Source of the DNA: Moringa oleifera
Taxonomy: Eukaryota; Streptophyta; Magnoliopsida; Brassicales; Moringaceae
Assembly (NCBI GenBank): GCA_021397835.1
Contig: JAJFZO010000566.1
Location: forward strand, 2,294,001-2,358,000
DNA length: 64,000 nucleotides
Reading direction: 5' to 3'
The position numbers were made by a program, and so were the translations under genes. Of the stretch, positions 1 through 12,300 are shown one piece after another. The notes beneath the pieces are model-generated. The model had not been told where the DNA came from. It did no database searches and saw only the letters and a list, made by a program, of their open reading frames with translations. Positions within the stretch are counted from its first letter, which is position 1; each line of letters opens with the position of its first letter.

Positions 1-2936
1 AAAATCCTGGTGCATATGCACAGGGAAGAATATAAATTAAAGTAAAACTCATATACTGTGAGATATGCCCATATGCAAATCAGGATGTACAGAACTAGGA
101 CCTTTATAGTTAAAAATCAGGATAAGGAACTGTGAGACAAGAGGAAAATAATTGCAGCCTGCTAATTGCAGCAAAGCTATGATTAATAGAAAGATTCAAG
201 GAATGAAAATCTTCTGTATCTAACACTCATGTGTAGACTAAATAAGTCAATCCACCTACCCAGTAAATATAGGATTATAAGAATGTTATGAATTTCTGAC
301 ATAAAACCAACATATGAATAAAATTTTAAATTCAAAAGCTCGGGAACATAACTGTTGCACTTCTATGTTTAAACTTTCTGGATTCACAACTTTTAACAAG
401 AAATCAGTGCCAAACATGATAAATGTCCATATGTACAATAAGGCAGAAAATATAATTGCATCAAATAGCAAACTTCAGAAAAACTGTGAACATTATAACA
501 ATTAAACAAATGGTATAATATAAAACAAAAGAGAAAGAAACGTGCATAGGAACATACACATGCAGATATGGCTAGAGCAATGGGATTTAAAATGTCAACT
601 CACCCTGCGATAATAGAATGGGCGAAATTATTACAAACTGCAAGATTGACCAATCCTAAGCAAGAATTTAACAACTGTTACAGTGTTTTCTAAGATTCAA
701 GCACAACCAGTATAGTTCCAGGTAATGTCAACAAGTTATCCTGCTAATACACCAATGAAACCTAAAAACTAGAAGTAGAACAGCACTTCAGCCGAATATC
801 AAGGAAAGATCTTCATGCTTAAACCTATGAGGGAGGTCTTTTGTTGCATATCCCAACACGAGATCTGAAAGGCATGCCAATGAAGAAGAGCAGAGCAGGA
901 GGAGTAAGTCTTTCATTGAGGATGTTAAAAGTGAGCCCTAAAATCTTATGATCAGATGAAGCGACAGCCTCAGATAAATATATGAACATATCTGCTAACA
1001 CTAGAACCTCAAGAACAGCATAAAAACCAAGTTACAAATTTCTGCCAATGCACTTTTTCTTCTCTTTCTTCCTTATAAGCATTGTAACACATCATAGGAG
1101 GCAGCAGTGACGCCTCCTCCATTGCATGTGGTTAACAGATTTCATTTAAATCCATGCCAGAGATTGAAAATTGTTCAGAGGTCATTTTCAAAAGATACAT
1201 AATTCACACAACCAGAGAAGAAAAAAAAAAAAAAACAGCCAGCAGCTTCAACCAAAAACCTAATCAAGGGCATGACAGGTTCTTGCGAACCATAGACACA
1301 GGATGCTTTTTACAAATGAATCCAGAGTTACATGACTGCCAGAGATCCAGAGTTACATCACTCCCAGAGAGTCCAGAGCCTGCATTTCCAATCTCAAACC
1401 AGAGACAGCTTCAAAGTAGTTACTCCTTGAGGCATGAAGACAACTAAATACCTCCAAAGTACTACCTAACATAATAGATATTTTCCTACTTTAAACCCAG
1501 AGATGCCCCCACACTAGATACTCCTTAAGGTACAAGAATGACTAAATACCTCAAAAATACCACCAAAGACGAAAGACTTTCATAATTCTATGCAAGTAAT
1601 CCATCAGCTACGTGTGATCAAATGCATGCCTCTGACCCTTCCGACATAAATGCTTTATAACCATGAAGCTTCAACAAGCCCACAGATGCTAACAAAATCA
1701 AACCATCAACCCAAGAGTATCAGCCACTATCAAGTCATGTCCAGGTGGCTGCCACCCATATACAAGTACAGTTAGCGATCAAGAGATTAGGTTTTCTAAA
1801 TACTCAACAACATAATCCACCTTATTCACAAAATAATCCCTATCACCCATAACTTCAAAACCTTAGCCTATCTATCTTCATAAACCAGTAAAGAGATCTC
1901 TCACCCCACAAAGCCTGTCAAATTCCTCCACTTCTCTTGGGATTCTCTCTTCAGAGGTAGTGCAGCAATACTATACTTCACATGCTTTTTTTTGTTGATA
2001 GAACATACTTTACATGCTTTAACCAGGTTAATTTCCAAACAATTGGTCTTAAATGCAATAAAAAATGACGGTGCTCAAAGTTTTTGATGTAAATTGAGGA
2101 AAAAAACAAAAGATCTCCAATTCAACAAATACCTATTTAAATTTAAATACGGGAGTTTCCTTTCCCGCATCTCCACCACAGTTAAGATCTCTGTTTGAGT
2201 AAGTTTATTTTCCACTAAAAATCATAATCAAAAGAACATTAAAAGATTTTTAAGTCCTTCAATTTATTTTCCACTAAAAATTACAAGGAAAAGAAATTGA
2301 AAAGATTTTTAAGTCCTTCAACTCTATATAATTCAAGGTCCACCAACACAATTCATCCAGAGGAACTTCACCACTCCTTGAAACTTTTAACATTCTCGGT
2401 TCTTCATCATTGCTATCATTACTTTTCCAAAACAGTCTGACAAAAAAGAAGAACGTATCATTTTCAAGGACAGTGCAGCTCCAAAACCTAAGAAGGCCTG
2501 AAATATAATTTCCTTTAAGCTGAAACCTCTAAATATGAAGCTGTCTGCAAGGCAAGCTCTTACTCCAAAAATCAATTTTTCTATACAAACACATCAGTAA
2601 ACTACATTTCAGATTAATTTCTAGACTGCATGAAATCTGTCCTGGGCTTTGATTTTATTGATTATTTATGTTGGGCCAAACAAGAAAATACTCACGTTCT
2701 AGCACTTCTCTTTCATCTAATTCTGGAGTACAGCACATTGTTGAGCTATCATAGGGAAATTAATCAACTTAACAAGTCCAGCATGCAGTTGAAGACATGC
2801 ATGTTATTTATGACAGTGTAATAATGCTGAAAATCATCAAGCACCAGTAACTAACTTGAATCACAGTATAGAAAAAGAAATTTTGATTGGTTCAAAGTAC
2901 TCATATTTGCAGTATAATGGCTGAATGGAGCCATAC
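1..2936. other. Intron 4 of the MINDY gene (left end in window), no exon recognised
   Basis: No coding exon was recognised on either strand. The sequence is less AT-rich than the spacers. It contains a direct tandem duplication at about 2206-2322 and a weaker diverged duplication of the ACTCCTTRAGG...ACTAAATACCTC type at about 1420-1465 and 1518-1562. It is assigned to the MINDY intron because the donor at 2936 is intact and the protein is incomplete. Confidence 0.6.
2206..2322. repeat. Tandem duplication, about 60-bp unit, two copies
   Basis: The segment beginning TTTATTTTCCACTAAAAAT and ending AAAAGATTTTTAAGTCCTTC occurs twice back to back, at about 2206-2262 and 2264-2322. The middle of the unit differs between copies. 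It lies inside the presumed MINDY intron 4. Confidence 0.75.
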
Positions 2937-5030
2937 CTGGGGATCAACAATCCAACCATGATATAGGGGAATGTCAAGAAGATCAAATATGGCACATTCA
3001 GGTGTAAACTCAAAATCATCTATCCTGCAGGTTAAATATGTACTTCAGTTATATCAAGAACTAGGTAGGAAAAGGAAGATGAAATTTAAAAGAAGAAAGA
3101 ACTGGCCATCTCACCTTCTGAATTTTATATTTACATCAATTCCAGTTGCAAGGCGTGGAAGCAGATCAATTGCATCAGCAATATTCTGTTGTTGATTTTC
3201 AACATATCCTGCATCTTTATTCTGCATACAAAACATGGGAGGGTCCATATCAACTTAGGCCAGGAAAAAAACAGTTAAAGTGAAGAAGAAGGCAGGTTAT
3301 TACGTTGACATTACTGTTCGAATCAATAAGCCGTTCGGCAACAAGTGACAGTAGTTTCTCCTGAGAAACTTCAGATATGTCGGGATTTAAATTCAAGTTG
3401 TTTCTCAACAAAAGAATATTACCTATTACAACATCAAAAGTCAATCATCAAAAGAGATGTCCAACTCCATATACCAAATTGATATAACAAGAACAACCAA
3501 CACAATATCAAACTTTTCCCAAATTAATATGAATCTGAAAACAATTGACTAGACATGAACAGACATGCATGTGCATATACATGTGTGCATGCAAGGAAAA
3601 GAAAAAAAAAAATGGATTGCCAAGACAAAGAAAGACAAGGAAAGGAAATAACAATTAATTCATTGTCCATTACAAAAATGAATGTCCCAAAATTCACTGT
3701 AAAACAACTATCTTGGATTCATAAGAACTGCTTTATTGGTAACAGAACAACATCATTGCTTACTTGCAAAAAATCTTACTTTACTTCACGCTCAGCAGGA
3801 GAGCAAGCATCCACAAAGAAAATCAGCCATTAGAGCTATAAGTAGCTATGATACAAAGAACAAGTGACAATAACAAAAACCCTGGAAATGAGCAGAATTT
3901 TGACAGAACAATCTTCAACCGTGCCCTTAAAACAAACACAAACTAATCAACTTCAGACATAAATATATCCTTTTCTGTTGAAAAAACACTACAATGTAAC
4001 TACAAGAAACAAACAATCATCAAAGCAAGTTTGCTCAGATAATTTAGAGGCAGCTAAAGAAAAGAAAATCAACTCTACAATTACCATTTAAAAAAACTTT
4101 CACATAAATGCGCACTACAACTACTAATTTCAGCTCAGGTGAATTTTTCACTTCCTCAAAGACCAGACCTACATTGCCCACCATTTCAAATTTTGGCTCC
4201 CATTTCTTTTGCTCACCACTCTTATTAGGAAAATGCAAAAGCATAATGATCACTGATGACAAAACAAACCTTCGCAATAAGATAGTACAAGGCAGAAAAT
4301 GAAAAATCACCATGATCAGCGATTAAGAAAAAAAACAATCGCAAATAAGATAGCAAGAAAGAATAAAGACCCTAATAACAAACAGAATCAAATAGATGGC
4401 ATCCACTGATCAAAAACTCCATTGAAATAGATAACAACAGCAAAAATACCACTGCATAAACCAAGAGATATAATAATTCACTACATTAATCCCTTCTTTG
4501 GGCAGCAAGTAGAACAAAACTAAATGTGACAAACTAAAAATGCATACCCTCAAGAACCACCAAGGATACGAAAACCTCAGAATATAAAAGGAAGCCTAGC
4601 CAAATCCATTTCGGTTCAACTTGGCTCAATCTAGATCAATCCTTCAACTGTTTGGAATCCTTCAAGTACTATTAAAACCTAAACCTAACATCTAAGAAAG
4701 TCAATTATTTCCATCCGGTGCTTCAATTTTCTCAGCAACCATACAAGTCCAGGAAAACGAGAAACCCTAACGATAGCAATAGAAAGAGAGGGGGAGAGAG
4801 AGAGAGAAATTACAGATGGCTAGGAGAGGGCAAGGTCCATTGTCGTTTTGGAGGATTATAGGCGTCTGTCGGCCCAAAAACTGTATGGTCTTCGTTTTGT
4901 ACAAACACTCCTTTACCTGTTGTTGTTGTTGCTGCTGCTGCTGTTGCTGCTGTTCTTGTTGTTGCTCATGCTCTTTCCTTCGCAGCTCATCGCCCGAAGG
5001 AGAAGATGACGAAGACGAAGAAGCAGCCAT
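2937..5030 (-). CDS. MINDY-family (DUF544) ubiquitin C-terminal hydrolase, 5' part
   Basis: Cysteine protease that trims Lys48-linked polyubiquitin, judged from family membership. Four minus-strand exons are visible: 4814-5030, 3304-3422, 3115-3221 and 2937-3024. They join in frame to 177 residues. The N terminus is a serine stretch followed by a glutamine-rich tract (Q23-25, Q27-38). Next comes the catalytic block with the putative oxyanion Gln61 and nucleophile Cys67 in NGPCPLLAI. Downstream, NNLNLNPDISEVSQEKLLS, the IADAIDLLPRLATGIDV block and LLDIPLYHGWIVDPQ are typical MINDY/DUF544 sequences. The last visible exon ends at a good donor (CAG|GTATGG). No further coding exon could be found in positions 1-2936, so intron 4 is at least 2.9 kb and the catalytic His lies outside the window. 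The initiator ATG opens the long in-frame exon. The gene is divergent from the MADS-box gene, with a 4.3-kb spacer between them. Family assignment is firm; the expression pattern cannot be seen. Confidence 0.9.
4917..4952 (-). repeat. Glutamine-codon repeat (12 consecutive Gln) in MINDY exon 1
   Basis: Mixed CAA/CAG codons, read on the minus strand, encode Q27-Q38. A shorter QQQ (residues 23-25) and one Glu precede them. The mixture of codons suggests a moderately stable tract. It lies in the variable N terminus, just before the conserved protease domain. Confidence 0.9.
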
Positions 5031-5279
5031 TTTTACAAAAAAAATTTCCTTTTCCTCTTTCTTTTTGTTAATAAACTTCGATCAGAAGAAAAGTATCTTT
5101 GAAAACCGACTCGAAATTCTAGAGAGAAAAAGGACTACAGAACATTTTAGAGAGGAAAGAAAATAAAAAAAACCTATATAGATACAGTTAGAGAGAGAGA
5201 AACAGGGAGAGATTTGTTTGACGGTAACATCAAGGCCTTTCCTGTTTATTTATTTATGTTTATATAGGGAGATAATTCG

Positions 5280-8200
5280 CCATTAATTTGTTAAAAATTG
5301 ATATCGCAAGTTTCCAAATAAAGAGGACCGGCTTAAGTGCCTGTCTGCAATGGTACCGTTGCACTTCATAAATTCATGCCCTTTTTATGACATTCAATTT
5401 CATATTTTTTTATTTTTTGTTAAATTTGATATTTTGTTTTAGGCTTGGTGACTATCATTAATGCTGATTATTTATTGAAATTTTGTTTTTATATAAATAA
5501 ATAATTAAAAATTCTTACATGATATTTATATATGATAAAATTTGAATTAAAAATATATTTTTTTGTCAATTCAATAATCTTAAAGTTAAATTCAAAATTT
5601 TAATATTTATGTACCACTTAACCCTTAAAAAAAAAAAGACTGCCAAATCAACAGGTAATTGATAAATGTTTAAAATAACAATAAAGCCACTAAATCATCT
5701 TGATAATCGAAAACAGATTAATTCAGATTCCCATCATAAAAAATATATTAAAATTAAATATTATTTAATAATTTTTTAAAAAATCTTAATTGATAAAATA
5801 TAAAGAAATTGAATATTATTAAAAAAATTAAAATTGATAATATTTAAATTAAAAATTTTATGTTATGAATTTTAACTTAAAATTTTTCATAAATATAAAA
5901 AAAATAATTTTCCTATCATTATAAAAAAAATGAAACTACAATTATAAAAAATTAAAATTTGTAAGTATCAAAAATGTTTTTAAAAAAATATTTTTCAAAA
6001 ATTATAATAAATAATTCATGAATTAAAAATTATTTAAATTTAAAGATTAACATAAAAATAAAATTTAAAATTTATTCTACTTATTTTAAAATATTTTAAT
6101 AACAAAAAATTCAAAATTTATAATAATTTATATTAAAATTTAATTTAATTCTTTTTCATCAATCACTCATTTCAACATGTTTTGAAATTTATCATAAAAA
6201 ATAAAAATATATTTTTTAAAAAATAAAATAATATTTATCTAAACATTGAAATAGACAAATAAAATTATATAAAAATATATTAACTTTTGGCACATGCTAC
6301 TTTTCATATAGTCACTTTCCTAAATTGGATACTGATTTAATGCCAAAGACTCTCCAAATCATTCAAGAATCCTTCTCATTATTGTAAGATTTCAATGTAT
6401 TCATCAAAGCCATTCAAAATCAATGTTACATGTGATTTCTTCTCCGGCAAGCATCAAACAAAATTAGGAAAGAATCAAATACATAAACATTATACTTTAG
6501 TAATATTGATTTAACTGGTTTTCTAAAACTCTTGTGGAAGATCCAAATTATTAAAAAAATGTGAAAAATGGAAAACATTTTTTTTCCACAAAAATGGACC
6601 GACATTGAAAAATTTAAGCAACGAACACTATCCGCAACATTTGTCACATAAATTTTGTCACGCGACACATTCCTACGCTTAGGTGGACTTGGGTATGGTG
6701 CATATATGGACCCTAGATAATTCGTGTTTCAATGGGCCCAAAATGCTCAACCCAAATCGGCCCAATAAAAATGTTGGCAAAATTTAAAGCAATATTTTAG
6801 GGCATTTGGTATATGTTGATGTTAAAATAGGAAAATTAGTCCGGCACATTCATCATTGGTATTTGACACGGGCATACCGACATAAAATATTATGATTAAT
6901 TAGAAATAATAGAAATATAATTGAAATTAAATGAAAAAAATTTGAAGTAAAAAAATTGATATAGAAGCTAGAATTTATTATAATTTTGATAATTTGTACA
7001 AGTGTAGAAATTTATTAAAATACCGACAAATATATTTAGGTATTTTATTATATATAATAAACAAGACTTAACATTTACTGATGAAGATTTTTTATTTATT
7101 TGATTTATATTAATGTTTTTCAATAAAAATAATTATGATATATAAAATTGAATTGTCACATATTAAGATTTTTTTTTGACAATATTAAAATAAAATTATA
7201 TTACGTCCTTACTTAATATCCTATCCATTTATTATTTCTTCTGAATATTGACAAAATGATGACCCTTGCTATTGAAACAAATAATAGTAAGTTCAAACAT
7301 TTGAATTACATTATTTATATTCAAATATAAATTCAAGATAATTTGTTAAAGTTTTATGGTTTGTCGTTTTAATAATAAATAAATAAAATAAAATAAAAAA
7401 CAGTAGACTATACTCACATTTTAGTTTGAACTTTAAAATATGAAATGGTTCAATTATATTTAAAATGTTTCAATTTAATTCGATTTATATATTCAAATTG
7501 GAGATCTTTGCAATAATTTTTGGCTTAAAATTTTTACACAAACATAAAGCAATGTTCAAGTTACAAATACAAAAAATTTTAAAATTTTTAAGTATTAAAA
7601 ATATATTTTTTTAAAAAATTTATATTTTAAAATTTTCAAAAATTTATAAAAAATAGTTCATTAATTGAAAAATATTTTAATTTAAGTGATAAAGTCAAAA
7701 AAAAAATTGAATTTAGCAGAGACATTCTTGAGACATTTTAATAATAAAAAATAGTTAATTTTTTTACAATAATTTAAGTTAAAGTGTAAATTGAACAAAA
7801 TTAAAATAATTAAGAGCATAATTGCATTAATGAGTATTTCAAGTTTAAATTAAAAAACGTGTTTATAATAATTTGTGGTTTGTTTATTTTATTAAATTAC
7901 ATATATCAATTTTTATTTTAAAAAACCAATAAAAACTCATTTTATAAAAATTTGCTTTTAAATAATTTAATAATTGCAAAAATTACGGTAATCACATTGT
8001 GGTCCCCTTCTCTCTCCTCCTCAAAAAAATAAAAACTAAATAAAAAAAGGGATTTTATGTATGTGACCCATAAAAAACTGCAGAAAAAGAGGAGAGAAAA
8101 AAATAAAAAAATGAAAAACCGAAAAAAAGGCCTCCAGTAGTGCGCCACCAGTTGCCACAATCAAAAACCTGAAAAATAAAAATAAAAAGAAAAGCGAAAA
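5280..8200. other. AT-rich spacer with repeat-family fragments between MINDY and the MADS gene
   Basis: This is very AT-rich DNA without a credible coding region. Segments at about 5780-6170 and 7440-7830 resemble the AT-rich repeat family seen elsewhere in the window. They share strings such as ATTTTAATAATAAAAA and AATAATTCATGAATT. A short, less AT-rich patch at about 6290-6790 holds no recognisable gene. Minus-strand open frames around 7942-8290 are low-complexity Phe/Leu frames, not genes. Confidence 0.6.
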
Positions 8201-8250
8201 GAAAATAAATGTGCTAAAAAGGTCCACCGCACGCCAAACAAGGAGGAGCC

Positions 8251-8346
8251 ACGTGACGCGACCTGATACGCTCACTTGACGTACCCACACGTCTTCGTAT
8301 CATTGGTCCACGTTTTCACTGTTGTAGTACGGAGAGACATTGACGT
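8251..8346. promoter_or_regulatory. Cluster of five ACGT-core elements upstream of the MADS gene
   Basis: ACGT cores occur at 8251-8254 (within the palindromic G-box CACGTG, 8250-8255), 8279-8282, 8289-8292, 8310-8313 and 8343-8346. They lie in a locally GC-richer island about 1 kb before the ATG. ACGT cores are classical bZIP and bHLH (including PIF-type) binding sites. Use in vivo is inference. Confidence 0.5.
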
Positions 8347-8445
8347 CTCTGTTAATCCCTGTACGGACAACCCATGGTTTTCCTCTTCCCTTGCTTTCTC
8401 TTTTTTATCGTGTCCGGTGAGTGCCCAGATTTTTCATACAACCAT

Positions 8446-8478
8446 GTGGTGGTGGTGGGTGGTGGGGGTCGCGTGGGT
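8446..8478 (+). other. G-rich tract with quadruplex potential
   Basis: A run of GG/GGG blocks separated by single T residues ends in a five-G run and a GTGGG. It could form a two-tier G-quadruplex in the promoter region of the MADS gene. Only sequence composition supports this. Confidence 0.4.
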
Positions 8479-8849
8479 TTCGAAACTCGGGACGCCATTT
8501 AATGTCCGATCGGAACTGGCAACCGACAGGAATGTTCGCTGTCTTCCGCCTCACGCGCTTCCTTGCCTACGCGAGGGGCGCCGGACATGTAGGTTGTCAG
8601 CCCATCTAACCAGGTGTCACAAAACCACTTAATAGCATCAACTCTTCGTGCCTCTAAATGTCTCTCCACAACTGGAACCAAGGTGCTTTGGCCTTTATTC
8701 CTCCTTTTGGGTATCCATGTGCTCATTTCCCCCCCCCCACATTTTACCAAAAGAAGAAAGGGATTAGGTTCTGGGCTTTGCTTATTTACCATTATTATTA
8801 TTATTTTATTATTTATTTATTCTTTTTATGTTCTATATACTTTAAGCTA

Positions 8850-9324
8850 GGTAGCTAGGGTTATAGCTTCAACCCACAAGAAGGAGAGAAGGAAGAAGAC
8901 AAAGAGGGAATATAAATCTTCTGTTGTTTTGTGTCATCTGAAATTTTAGGGTTTATATCAATAACCATTTTTGCAAAGACGGAGAAATTCCCTTCTACAA
9001 TCTCTCCTTTTGTCATCTCAATAAAGCAGAGCTTTAACAGACCCAGAAAAGCTTTTTCAGGTTTTTTTTCCTAATTTGTCTCAGATTTTCCGTTAACCTC
9101 TTTCTATTTTAGGAAACCTTGCTTGGGTCAGTAGCCCAGTTGTCTTGCTTGCCTATCTGTGGTTCTTGCTTATCTCTCTAATCACTTTCACTTCAGATTT
9201 CTGCAAAATCGCCCATTTGCCTTCATCTGGGTACTCACCCAGATTTGTTTTCTTCACTTTGCTTGCAGGTAGTAAAGAGAAGGAGGCAGAGAAAGAGAGA
9301 GAAAGAGAGAGGGTCAAAGAGAGA
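8850..9324 (+). promoter_or_regulatory. Probable 5' leader of the MADS gene
   Basis: This purine/pyrimidine-rich segment ends in a GAGA-rich stretch just before the ATG. A possible 5'-UTR intron acceptor (TTGCTTGCAG|GTAG) is seen near 9269. The transcription start cannot be placed from sequence. Confidence 0.4.
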
Positions 9325-12300
9325 ATGGTGAGGGGCAAAACTCAGATGAAGAGAATAGAGAACGCTACAAGCAGGCAAGTAACCTTCTCTAAGAGAAGGA
9401 ACGGACTGCTGAAGAAGGCCTTTGAGTTATCAGTTCTCTGCGATGCTGAGGTTGCACTTATCATCTTCTCCCCCAGAGGAAAGCTCTATGAGTTTGCTAG
9501 TGCTAGGTGAGTTCTCCCATCAACGGCATCTTCAAAATATACATAATACAGACATTCTTATGTTTACCTTTATATGCAAACTGATAAAGTGTTCTCTCTT
9601 TTTACTTGATGGGTTTATATATTTCCTTTTTTTTTCTAGAAAATCTTTGTTGTTTTGAACTTGCAACCTGAGATATTAACTCGTATGAAATCTTGCTTAT
9701 ATATCTGTAGAAAAATGTGTTTACCATAGGGTTATCTTTGGGTAGAACCCTAGGCAAGTACTACGGCATCAGGCTTTATCTGTCAAAACATGAGTCCTTT
9801 CTGTCTTCCCTTAAAATCAAATCTAACTTGGTGATTTACATGTGGGTGTTTCATGTTTTACATTATAAGTTAAAATTTCTGTCCTCTCAGTTTGCAGATC
9901 TATTTATTATTCAATGGGTCCAGTACTCGGTGTCCGCATAGCACTAGGAAAGCATAGTGTCCCAGCAAATCATGCACGTTAGAGTAGAATCAGTACTAGG
10001 GCTACTGTGCTTAATCTTCCAATGATCACTTTCCTATTTTGTGATTAAGCTCTTGATGAAAGTGTTTTTGCATTGCCTATGAAACTGTGTTTCTGTTGTT
10101 TGGCTTCATCAGAGAGAGCTTGCCTTAAGGTAAAAGCACCCTTGATATGACAGTGAGCATGGGGTATCAATATATTCTTTTCATGCTAACACTATGGTTT
10201 TGGTTCTGTTGATGCTTTAGTTTATCGATATCATTTACATAACCCATAAAACTTGATCACGATTAACAAGGTGTGTTAACAACTAATAATGACAATGTAA
10301 TCTTGTTCATGATCCCATTGGAGATTGTATTAACCGTATAAAACAAAGGGGAGTACTGAGGGAGACTTACATTGGAATCTTGTTGACTGAGCAAGACCAT
10401 ATATGCTTTGTGTTTTGTCTGACAAGGTTTCTTACTTCCTCTTATTACACATACTTAGGTAAAAGGGAAAGACCGCATTGCTCAAGGTATCCACTGTCTT
10501 GGTTTGCTTTGTTTTCTTTGTGACTGCATGGTTAATAAAATCGGGCAATAAGACAGTACAGGTTCTTGATACTATCAAATCACATCCCATCTTTTCGGAA
10601 CCAACTACATGTGCAATATCTACTTGGCTTTCTGTTCTTTCATCAGGATAATATTTTGTCTTCTTACTTATTTGGCATAAGATTTAGTTTTGCCCACACC
10701 TTCTTGGGTGAGCTTAACATCATATGAAGAACTAGAGGACCCTAGGGTCAGCTCAAGGACCTAAACTTGCATGCTTTGCTTACATTTTGTGGACAATGAC
10801 CCTTAAGGCATCTTGTAGCGTAAGATTAATTAAGGGCATTTTAAGGCATGTTTCCTGTTCAGAAATGATAAAGATTTTATGCAATGCATTTCCCTATGAC
10901 AATTATCTCCTTTTTTGAAGCTTAGAATGAGATGTCTGAACTTTAGTATATATATGTGTGGCCATAAGCATCTAACTCATGAGCTATTTCACCATTCAGA
11001 TCGTCAATTAGATGATAAATTTCATGCTTTGCCTCCCATCATATTGCATGCTTAATTAGGTGTTGCATGATAAGAAGAGGAAAATTGGCTGTAGTTTCTT
11101 TCCAATGTGATGCTTTAGTTTTCGGTAAGGAGCTCTATAGATTTCTTTGATGACTTTAAACAAACCACCCTAGTTCTTTCTTGTCTTAAGAGCTGTTATT
11201 CCTAATGTTCTTAGAGTAGACCAATGCTTTTGGATTCACTCAATTGCTGTGCTTTTTGGATATGAACGGAGATCATACCACATATATATCTTTTTTCTTG
11301 ATCATGACTTATCTTTCTTGAAGTTGGCTTGGATTGTCTTCAATGCTAAATTTTTATGAGATAAATCGTTTATGGTTTCTCTATGCTTTTTAGAACGGTA
11401 AACAAATCTCATTGGGAAGCAAAGCAACTTAGGATACTCTAGTGAGACACAATTTGTACTGATAAATGAAACAATTGAATGCCAAAGCTTGATTTCTCTA
11501 ACAACATGGATGCCTAAGCATAATACATTTTCTTAGCCTCTATGCTAATATATATGATGATCTTTACAAGTAGCTTTAGCATGTTCAAAGGAAAACACAA
11601 TTTTCATATGAAACATTAATATGATACTTGTAATGCGTGCATTTCAAGCAAGATCTTCGGTGCTACAAGTCAATCTAACGGCATTCGTTGTGAATTAGTG
11701 CTATGTTTTATTTGTAGCACTCATAATTAATCTTATGGCACCATTCCACCGAGAAAGTTCAGTATACATGTTCTGACACTCAAGTCCGTTTTACTTGTAT
11801 TTCAATCAATTTTAGGTTTTACCGCAGGTGGGTTTTTCTCCTTTAAAGGTACAACAACACAAATCCCTTCTAATTGGAAAAGATTCACAAGCAAGTTTGA
11901 CTTTGAGTTTGAATTATGTCGACTGAAATATTTCTGGGTTTGTTTCGCAAAGCTTCATTAATATTTTCGTTTCCAAAAAACTTTGAATTAATTGAGCAAG
12001 ACAAGATAGATAAAACTCTGACTGATAGTTGCAGCCTATTGTCATCTCAATTAGTGCAACCAATGCTTGTAGTTCTTCTAAAATAAGTACGCACCAATTA
12101 CGGCAGCCTAATATACTCTTTAACATTGATCATCATGTAGTTCTGTTTAAAGTTAGGGATATTGCAATCTCAGCACACATCACTCGCTGGCTCGACTTTA
12201 TCTTGATTGCACGCCCTGTAATATCCCCATCTCAGTTTTATATCAATCTTAGGCCGTAGCCATGGAAAAATCAACATTCAATTACTGTTTTACTATAATG

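Noticed and set aside
4816..5166. Plus-strand frame rich in Cys
   Set aside because: It is the complement of the glutamine-codon tract and protease exon of the MINDY gene, which has clear family similarity.
7942..8290. Two overlapping minus-strand frames rich in Phe/Leu
   Set aside because: Low-complexity T-rich DNA with no family similarity or splice context.
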